Below the pieces are notes generated by a model. It was given only the letters and a program-made list of their open reading frames with translations. It was not told the DNA's origin and made no database searches. The translations under genes were made by a program, and so were the position numbers. A stretch of 12,892 bases of DNA from JAFLCA01 sp041907145 (lineage in GTDB: Bacteria > Bdellovibrionota_C > UBA2361 > JAFLCA01). Position 1 is the first letter of the stretch; each line of letters starts with the position of its first letter. Of the stretch, positions 6,786 to 12,892 are shown piece after piece. The DNA lies in NCBI GenBank assembly GCA_041907145.1, contig JAYRHW010000233.1, forward strand, positions 1 to 12,892, given 5' to 3'.

Positions 6786-6833
6786 CAAATGTAGTAACCG
6801 TTTAAATACCGCGTGAACGGTTACCAAATGTAG
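6786..6833. promoter_or_regulatory. Inverted repeat enclosed by direct repeats, upstream of the 132-residue gene
   Basis: GTAACCGTT (6794-6802) and AACGGTTAC (6816-6824) are perfect 9-bp inverted arms with a 13-base spacer. The 9-base word CAAATGTAG occurs directly repeated outside them at 6786-6794 and 6825-6833. On the minus strand each copy contains TACATT, a plausible -10 box; the inner one (6788-6793) ends 6 bases before the ATG at 6781. With TTCACG as -35, 18 bases upstream, the dyad overlaps the promoter as an operator would. Confidence 0.4.
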
Positions 6834-6858
6834 CCCGAGATTGGAGAAACAGTAAAGC

Positions 6859-8214
6859 TTACAGTGCTCCGACCTGCTGCAACTTGACGCTTAACAGCTC
6901 TTCCAAGAATGTGCGTAGAGCAGCGACGCGGACACCCGATATCACGTCGCTGGCAAAGGCATGAATGAGCATATTTCGCGCCTCTGTACTGGGAACGCCG
7001 CGGGATCGCAGGTAGAACAGGGCATTCTCATCGAGCTGGCCGATGGTTGCCCCGTGCGTGCACTTTACGTCATCAGCCCAAATCTTGAGCTGCGGACGCG
7101 AATCTACATGAGCATCAGGTGATAAAAGCAAACTTTGATTGGTCTGCAAGGCATTCGTCTTCTGGGCGTCCGGACGAACAATGATCGTGCCCGAAAACGC
7201 GCCCGAGGATCTTCCACCGTATATACCCTTATAGAGCTCATGACTTTCGCAGTGCGGCTTAGCGTGATCGATGACGGTGGTATTGTCAGCATGCTGCGAT
7301 CCTGCGAGGACGGTGAGTCCGTTGAGCACGCCTACCCCGCCCTCGCCATTCAAGGTCGGATACACCTCGTTTCTCACGAGTGTGCCGCCAAAGCTAAAAG
7401 TATGGGTGCGAAACTCGCAATTTCGCTCGGTCGCAGCGCAGATCGCTCCGTAGTGGAACGCGGCTTCCGACTCCAATTGAATCTTGTAGTGATCGACCTT
7501 GGCTCCAGGAGCCATGCAAATTTCGGTAACCTGATTGGAAAGATATTGCCCGCCGTCCAGCGCCTGGAAGGTTTCGATAATCGCTACTTCGCTATGGTCC
7601 TCGGCTACCACCAAGACACGCGGAAACACCATAGCCCGCTCGGACGCACTCCCGTTAAGCCAGGCTATATGCAGCGGAGCTTCCAGCTTGGAATTCCTAG
7701 GGGCAAAAACAACAATGCCGTCTCTGACGCAGGCCATATTCATAGCCGCGAACGAGTTCTCTCGATTCGGGGCGAGTGTACCCAAGTAGTTCTCCATGCT
7801 ACGCAGCAAATCGGCATCTTTGCAGCTGCCATCGAGCAGCGATGCGAGCGTAGCGATACGGCAGCGGCTCAGGCCCGCTTCGAGTGCCGACAACTCTGAA
7901 ATGTAATGGCCATTAATAAAGACAGCTCGCAGCGCGGACAACTCAGCGCCAAGAATACTCCGCGCAGCGCTCATTTCCTTCGTGGTGACAGCACCGGGTC
8001 CGAGCAGAGTAAAATTCGCCTTAGCGAGCGGAACGACATTGGTGTACTTCCAATCCTCCCGGCTCGGAGACGGCAGTCCCTGCGCGGCAAAATCAGTCAT
8101 GGCCTGCGAGCGCAAGCGTTCGAAGCGCGCAGCCAATGCAGAAGTATGCGAGCCTGCTGCAGAGCGGTAACCCTCGGAGACCCAGTTTGGTTGGATATTC
8201 TCGGCCACTGTCAT
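6859..8214 (-). CDS. sufD: Fe-S cluster assembly scaffold subunit SufD
   Basis: SufD pairs with SufB in the SufBC2D scaffold that builds Fe-S clusters in the cytoplasm and is linked to iron supply. The 451-residue product shows the family course: an N-terminal helical domain with PSREDWKYTNV (50-60), a long beta-helix core, and the conserved C-terminal segment TNALQTNQSLLLSPDAHVDS (353-372), IWADDVKCTHGATIGQLDENALFYLRSRG (378-406) and ARNMLIHAF (412-420). Cys385 and His387 in CTHGAT match the motif holding the functional histidine (His360) of E. coli SufD. AGGAG overlaps the sufC stop codon, 7 bases before the ATG, and only 10 bases separate the genes. The operon ends here with no sufS behind it. 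Confidence 0.97.
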   Translation of the reverse strand: MTVAENIQPNWVSEGYRSAAGSHTSALAARFERLRSQAMTDFAAQGLPSPSREDWKYTNVVPLAKANFTLLGPGAVTTKEMSAARSILGAELSALRAVFINGHYISELSALEAGLSRCRIATLASLLDGSCKDADLLRSMENYLGTLAPNRENSFAAMNMACVRDGIVVFAPRNSKLEAPLHIAWLNGSASERAMVFPRVLVVAEDHSEVAIIETFQALDGGQYLSNQVTEICMAPGAKVDHYKIQLESEAAFHYGAICAATERNCEFRTHTFSFGGTLVRNEVYPTLNGEGGVGVLNGLTVLAGSQHADNTTVIDHAKPHCESHELYKGIYGGRSSGAFSGTIIVRPDAQKTNALQTNQSLLLSPDAHVDSRPQLKIWADDVKCTHGATIGQLDENALFYLRSRGVPSTEARNMLIHAFASDVISGVRVAALRTFLEELLSVKLQQVGAL

Positions 8215-8224
8215 GGTCGATCTC

Positions 8225-9003
8225 CTACTTACCTGCTTCGGAATCAGCGGCAGCCGGTTTCACCCAGCCGTAGCCCTTCTCTTCGAGCTCAAGCGCCAGC
8301 TCCTTGCCACCAGACTTGACGATGCGGCCATCGAGCAGCACATGCACATAATCAGGCACGATGTAGTTTAGTAATCTTTGATAGTGAGTGATAACCACGA
8401 TGGCCTTATCCTTGGCGCGCAGCTTGTTCACGCCATTGGCTACAATCTGCAACGCGTCGATGTCGAGTCCTGAATCAGTTTCATCGAGAATAGCGAGCTT
8501 GGGATCCAAGACTGCCATTTGGAATATTTCATTGCGCTTCTTTTCCCCGCCTGAGAAGCCCTCGTTTACCGGGCGTTTGAGCAGGTCTTCGCTAAGTTCC
8601 AGCAATGCGGCCTTTTCCTTTACCAATGCGGCAAAGTCCCGCACCGAAATCTGCTCCTGCCCACGATACTTTCGAATAGCGTTGTAGGCGGTGCGCAGAA
8701 AATAGGTCCCCAGTACGCCGGGCAGTTCAACCGGATATTGGAAAGCCATAAACATACCCTCGGCTGCGCGCTCCTCCGGATCGAGCTCAAGAATATCTTT
8801 GCCGTTAAATTCCACGCTTCCCGAGGTAATCTCGTATCCGTCCTTACCGCTCAGAACATTGGCCAGCGTGCTCTTTCCTGAGCCGTTGGCTCCCATGATG
8901 GCATGAACTTCGCCGGCGTTGATCGTGAGATTAAGGCCCTTGAGGATTTCCTTCTCCTCAACGCGCGCCCGCAAATCCTTAATTGCTAACAATACAGATG
9001 TCA

Positions 9004-9004
<1 letters not shown>
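8225..9004 (-). CDS. sufC: Fe-S cluster assembly ATPase SufC
   Basis: SufC is the ABC-type ATPase of the SufBC2D complex; ATP binding and dimerisation reshape the SufB-SufD interface. All nucleotide-binding motifs are present in the 259 residues: Walker A GANGSGKST (38-46), Q-loop Gln89 in AFQYPVELPGV, the Suf-type signature FSGGEKKRNE (150-159), Walker B AILDE (171-175), D-loop SGLD (178-181) and H-loop His207. There is no membrane segment, as expected for a soluble ABC protein. The start codon overlaps the sufB stop by one base (TAATG), with GGGAG inside the sufB end as ribosome binding site, so sufB and sufC are translationally coupled. Confidence 0.98.
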
Positions 9005-10446
<1,442 letters not shown>

Positions 10447-10467
10447 TGAAATTGGTCTTAATTCTTG

Positions 10468-10481
10468 CGCTCAAATGAGCG
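10468..10481. repeat. Short palindrome in the sufB leader
   Basis: CGCTCA (10468-10473) and TGAGCG (10476-10481) are perfect 6-bp arms around AA, 22 bases before the sufB start codon. It could be a small operator or a hairpin too tight to form in RNA. It is not similar enough to the larger dyad at 10526-10548 to be called a second copy. Confidence 0.25.
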
Positions 10482-10525
10482 GCAGAAGGCTAATCATTAC
10501 AGATATATAAGGGCCTAATCAAACT

Positions 10526-10548
10526 TACTTGAGTGACTCACTAAAGTA
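10526..10548. promoter_or_regulatory. Predicted Rrf2/IscR-type operator between sufB and the Rrf2 gene (site A)
   Basis: This 23-bp palindrome has a left arm TACTTGAGTGA and right arm TCACTAAAGTA around C10537, with 10 of 11 base pairs matched. Extended to 25 bp, it agrees by my count at 20 of 25 positions with the E. coli IscR type 1 consensus as I recall it (half-site ATASYYGACT and its mirror image). The minus-strand -10-like TATACT (complement of 10545-10550) overlaps its edge, so a bound repressor would block sufB transcription. A similar site lies before the sulfurtransferase gene. Confidence 0.65.
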
Positions 10549-10638
10549 TACACTTCTGGCCTCTCAATCTCCAGCCTGGGGCGCAGGAGTTTGGCTTTGA
10601 TTTAGTCATATTTTCAGTAGGATACAAGGACCGAGGGG

Positions 10639-10665
10639 TTGCCGGAGAATACTGCCCATTATAAC
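10639..10665 (+). promoter_or_regulatory. Weak candidate promoter of the Rrf2 regulator gene
   Basis: TTGCCG (10639-10644) and TATAAC (10660-10665) are 15 bases apart. The -10 is good (5 of 6), the -35 fair and the spacing short. It would give a leader of about 70 bases. The rest of 10549-10742 shows no gene. Confidence 0.25.
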
Positions 10666-10742
10666 TCCCTCTTAATCCGCTTAAGCTTGATCGCCCTTCT
10701 ACATAATAGGTAATCTGAGTTTACACTTCCTGGAGTAGATAA

Positions 10743-11234
10743 ATGCATATTACCCAATGGGGCGAATACGGGGTGCACTGCGCTTCGTTCATAGCGCAAC
10801 GGCAGAAGCAAGGAGCCGAGGCCGTACGTGCCGCTGATATCGCGGAATCACAAGGTATCCCTCTCGACTATGCTCAACAGATTTTGCAGCGCTTGCGTCG
10901 CGGTGCGTTAGTAAAAAGCGTGCGAGGACCCCAGGGTGGCTACTTGCTTGGCAGGGAGCCAAAGGACATTACGCTTCGTGATATTCTCGTGGCCGCCGAA
11001 GGCGATACATTCGAAGTCATCTGCGAACATAAGCCGCTCGATCAGGCACGCTGTGCCCCGGCAGGAGGCTGCAACTTGCGGCCGGTATGGTTCGGACTGC
11101 GCAAGCATGTCGATGAGTTTTTAAGCCGATTTACACTGGATGATTTGCTTACCAATCGGCATCTCAAAGACTTACCCGCGGAGCCCCCGGTTCAGATAAA
11201 TCCGCATCCCGTGGAAAAAGCCGGAATCCAGTAA
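10743..11234 (+). CDS. Rrf2-family (IscR-like) transcriptional regulator, probable Fe-S sensor of the suf genes
   Basis: The 163-residue protein has the Rrf2 winged helix: MHITQWGEYGVHC (1-13), ADIAESQGIPLDYAQQILQRLRRGALVKSVRGPQGGYLLG (31-70). The sensory loop carries Cys94, Cys104 and Cys110, spaced Cys-x9-Cys-x5-Cys, compared with Cys92, Cys98 and Cys104 of E. coli IscR. Where IscR has its fourth ligand His107, this protein has Arg113. IscR Glu43, which shapes DNA-site choice, aligns with Gln45. It should bind a [2Fe-2S] or other cluster and repress or activate suf genes according to cluster supply; this is inferred from family and from its divergent place next to sufB. GGAG lies 7 bases before the ATG. 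It converges on sufE with 8 bases between the stops. Confidence 0.92.
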   Translation: MHITQWGEYGVHCASFIAQRQKQGAEAVRAADIAESQGIPLDYAQQILQRLRRGALVKSVRGPQGGYLLGREPKDITLRDILVAAEGDTFEVICEHKPLDQARCAPAGGCNLRPVWFGLRKHVDEFLSRFTLDDLLTNRHLKDLPAEPPVQINPHPVEKAGIQ

Positions 11235-11242
11235 GAGACGCT

Positions 11243-11725
11243 TCAACGCTTAGCTGATGCCGCGGCCTTGGTGCTTCGGATCATACCCATAAGCCCCTGC
11301 CCCTTGCCCATCGACACGGTGGCTCCAAAGATTTGATGAATGATGTCCTCAGGGACACTTTGAATCTCCGACGGGCCAAGGCCGGACAGCGTCTCTTCGA
11401 GAATGACTGCCAAGGCCTTGGCTGAAATGCCCTGGGGATTCTCTACTGCAAAGTGAAACCAAACCTTTCCCGCATCATCGTGCTCGGCGAAAACAAAAGC
11501 CTCCGATTCGCAGCCGGCCACGCGGTTCGTCTCCGGATAAGGACGCACGGCAACGGACTCCGGCACGCCGCGAAAGCGTCCTGCCGTCTCGATCAAGTAC
11601 TCGGCGAGCTCGTCACGATCGGTGAGTGCGGCAATCTCGGCCAATATCTCGGCAAGAGAGTCGGGAATGCTAGCGCTCGACTGGTACGCCAACGCTGTTT
11701 CCCCATTCGGTCCAGCTTCCGTCAT
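11243..11725 (-). CDS. sufE: SufE family sulfur-acceptor protein
   Basis: SufE takes sulfur as a persulfide from a cysteine desulfurase and passes it to SufB. The domain fills about residues 20-154: DSLAEILAEIAALTDRDELAEYLIETA (22-48), TNRVAGCESEAFVFAE (67-81) with the sulfur-carrying Cys72 (Cys51 in E. coli SufE), and the C-terminal MGKGQGLMGMIRSTKA (139-154), matching the SRSQGLEAMIRA-like end of the family. The chosen ATG gives a 56-bp overlap with the sulfurtransferase gene and 19 residues before the domain. A TTG at 11692 with GGGG 8 bases before it would cut the overlap to 23 bp and is a realistic alternative start. Either way the two genes share a transcript and are probably coupled. 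Confidence 0.93.
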   Translation of the reverse strand: MTEAGPNGETALAYQSSASIPDSLAEILAEIAALTDRDELAEYLIETAGRFRGVPESVAVRPYPETNRVAGCESEAFVFAEHDDAGKVWFHFAVENPQGISAKALAVILEETLSGLGPSEIQSVPEDIIHQIFGATVSMGKGQGLMGMIRSTKAAASAKR

Positions 11726-12533
11726 AATTTCTCACGCTGTCGTAGCCAAGGAGATAGGTAAGAACGAACCAAGTATGGCTGCTTCTCTCGCCGATACGGC
11801 AATAAACGATGATATCTTTGTCAGCGCGAAGCCCGGCTTCGCCTTCATAGATTGCTCGCAATTCTTCGGCAGTCCTGAAAGTTCCATCCTCAGCGTTAAT
11901 CGCGCGCGCCCATGGGACACTTTTAGCTCCCGGAATATGCCCGCCGCGCAAAGCACCCTCATTGGGATAGCCCTCCATATGCAGCTTCTTGCCGGAATAC
12001 TCATCGGGGCTGCGCACATCAACAAGCGCCCCCTTGGCCTGGACATGGCTCAGAACCTGATCTCGGAATGCGCGCACGGTGCGGTCATCGCGGGTAACCG
12101 CAGGATAACGCGAAGGGTGATACTCAACCGTCTCCTTAGAGAGCTGGCGCTTCTCCTTCTCCCACTTCAGTCTTCCTCCATCCATTATTACGGACTTAGT
12201 GTGGCCAAAGAGCTGAAATACCCACAGAGCATAAGCGGCCCACCAATTGTTCTTATCCCCGTAAAACACCAACGTGGTCTCCGGAGTGATGCCAAGGCGC
12301 GATGCTAATTCAGAGAAGCGGGATCCATCGAGGTAGTCGCGACAAACGGGATCGTTAAGGTCTCGTACCCAATCAACTTCGACAGCGCCTGGAATATGTC
12401 CGGATTTGAAGAGCAGCTGATCTTCGTTGGACTCGATAATGCGGATGGACTTATCCCCAAGGTGGCTTTGCACCCAGTCGGTAGAGACAAGCATTTGAGG
12501 GTTAGTATAGCCGCGCTGGTTTATCTCAGTCAT
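11670..12533 (-). CDS. Thiosulfate sulfurtransferase (two-domain rhodanese, CysA/SseA type)
   Basis: Rhodaneses move a sulfane sulfur from thiosulfate to an acceptor thiol or cyanide through a cysteine persulfide. The 287 residues contain an inactive N-terminal domain (about 10-135, with SGHIPGAVEVDW at 44-55 and NNWWAAYALW at 95-104) and an active C-terminal domain (about 155-287). That domain has VDVRSPDEYSGK (171-182), GGHIPGAKSVPWARA (197-211) and the active-site loop CRIGERSSH (245-253), with catalytic Cys245. The CRxGxR loop fits thiosulfate rather than 3-mercaptopyruvate enzymes. From memory the whole chain closely resembles mycobacterial CysA2. AAGG lies 7 bases before the ATG. It heads an operon with sufE, and a dyad like that before sufB lies just upstream. 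Confidence 0.95.
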   Translation of the reverse strand: MTEINQRGYTNPQMLVSTDWVQSHLGDKSIRIIESNEDQLLFKSGHIPGAVEVDWVRDLNDPVCRDYLDGSRFSELASRLGITPETTLVFYGDKNNWWAAYALWVFQLFGHTKSVIMDGGRLKWEKEKRQLSKETVEYHPSRYPAVTRDDRTVRAFRDQVLSHVQAKGALVDVRSPDEYSGKKLHMEGYPNEGALRGGHIPGAKSVPWARAINAEDGTFRTAEELRAIYEGEAGLRADKDIIVYCRIGERSSHTWFVLTYLLGYDSVRNYDGSWTEWGNSVGVPVER

Positions 12534-12552
12534 TTCAGTACCTTAAGGAAAT

Positions 12553-12571
12553 CTTGAGTTATTAGCTCAAG
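12553..12571. promoter_or_regulatory. Predicted Rrf2/IscR-type operator before the sulfurtransferase-sufE operon (site B)
   Basis: CTTGAGTTA and TAGCTCAAG form a 19-bp palindrome around T12562 with 8 of 9 pairs matched. Over 20 bases (12553-12572) it is identical at 15 positions to site A (10528-10547), with the same centre of symmetry. It ends 19 bases before the start codon and sits next to the ribosome binding site, so binding would cover the start of transcription or the core promoter. Confidence 0.55.
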
Positions 12572-12631
12572 TAAATGGTACTTAGGTTACCAAGATAAAT
12601 CAACCGCGCGGCAAATCGAAGAGCAAGCGAC

Positions 12632-12754
12632 TTACTTGGTCGTCTTCTTCTTGGCTGGGGCCTTGAACTTCTTACGCGGACCCTTCTTTCTGGTTTTGCC
12701 ATGTGAACCACGGAAAATCTTTCCGCGACGAGTTCTCTTATCTCCTTTGCCCAT
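12632..12754 (-). CDS. Small ribosomal subunit protein bTHX
   Basis: This 40-codon gene is easily missed because of its size. It opens MGKGDKRTRRGKIFRGSHGK, which matches, residue for residue over most of its length, the bTHX proteins of Thermus and Bacteroidota (MGKGDxRTxRGKIxxGxxGK). It then continues with a lysine-rich tail (RKKGPRKKFKAPAKKKTTK) longer than the Thermus form. bTHX sits in the head of the 30S subunit among 16S rRNA helices and stabilises them; it has no enzymatic role. AGGAGG lies 4 bases before the ATG, the strongest ribosome binding site in the window, as expected of a highly expressed gene. It lies 98 bases upstream of the sulfurtransferase gene on the same strand. Confidence 0.93.
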   Translation of the reverse strand: MGKGDKRTRRGKIFRGSHGKTRKKGPRKKFKAPAKKKTTK

Positions 12755-12811
12755 GCATCCTCCTAAGCAATTGCTGACTATCAAACACTAACATTTCTGT
12801 AATCAAAATAA

Positions 12812-12829
12812 AGAGCCCTGCCCAGCTCT
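12812..12829 (-). terminator. Possible intrinsic terminator of a minus-strand gene to the right of the window
   Basis: Read on the minus strand, AGAGC and GCTCT pair around an 8-base loop and are followed by TTATTTTGATT. The stem is only 5 bp, so this is a weak call. If real, it would end a transcript from beyond the right edge before the bTHX gene. Confidence 0.3.
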
Positions 12830-12892
12830 GGTGGTTCATTCCAAGGCTGGCTATAAGACTTGAAGCACTCAACCTTGAAGAGGAACTCTAGC

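Noticed and set aside
7135..7899. 254-residue plus-strand open frame
   Set aside because: It lies entirely antisense to sufD, whose motifs and operon context are decisive; no known family is visible in it.
10449..10742. Possible riboswitch or small RNA between sufB and the Rrf2 gene
   Set aside because: Apart from the operator-like dyad and weak promoter elements I see no conserved RNA motif or strong hairpin with a T tract.
11622..12308. 228-residue plus-strand open frame
   Set aside because: It is antisense to the sulfurtransferase and sufE genes, both strongly supported.
12781..12891. Open minus-strand frame of 36 codons entering from the right edge and ending 26 bases before the bTHX start
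   Set aside because: It could be the tail of a gene outside the window, but 36 codons without recognisable motif, with a hairpin inside, are too little to call.

Overview
The window reads as ordinary bacterial chromosome at roughly 50% GC, gene-dense, with coding on both strands and no transposase, phage gene, CRISPR array, rRNA or tRNA that I can see. Signal peptides, a SUF iron-sulfur system with an IscR-like Rrf2 regulator, a HxlR regulator/pirin pair and the small ribosomal protein bTHX suggest a Gram-negative bacterium. A deltaproteobacterial-type or related lineage is possible, but the sequence does not settle the phylum.

Left part (1-4557). The 5' two thirds of an RlmI-type 23S rRNA cytosine-C5 methyltransferase gene run off the left edge on the minus strand, divergent from a rhomboid intramembrane protease whose mRNA may be leaderless. 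A HxlR-family regulator (minus) and a pirin (plus) form a classic divergent regulator/target pair with a palindromic site between them. The purine pair purE-purK follows, and an inverted repeat lies across its candidate promoter.

Middle (4554-6858). A secreted protein with FG-GAP/VCBS-like repeats converges on purK, the two stop codons overlapping. About 385 bases without a recognised gene come next, then a candidate 33-residue cysteine-rich ORF and an unrecognised acidic 132-residue helical protein. Upstream of that protein a 9-bp inverted repeat is enclosed by 9-bp direct repeats.

Right part (6859-12892). The sufB-sufC-sufD operon (minus) is divergent from an Rrf2 regulator related to IscR. 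Beyond it a second minus-strand operon encodes a two-domain CysA/SseA-type thiosulfate sulfurtransferase and SufE, their reading frames overlapping by 56 bp. SufBCD is the scaffold, SufE a sulfur carrier and Rrf2 the presumed sensor. No sufS desulfurase or sufA carrier is in the window. A closely similar palindrome (15 of 20 bases identical, same symmetry centre) lies in front of sufB and in front of the sulfurtransferase-sufE operon and resembles the IscR type 1 site, so both operons are probably one Rrf2 regulon. The minus-strand gene for ribosomal protein bTHX (40 codons) lies near the right edge.

I found no clearly new defence or mobile system. The most worthwhile leads are the two-operon Rrf2 regulon with altered cluster ligands, the overlapping sulfurtransferase/sufE pair without sufS, and the repeat structure plus unknown protein downstream of sufD.
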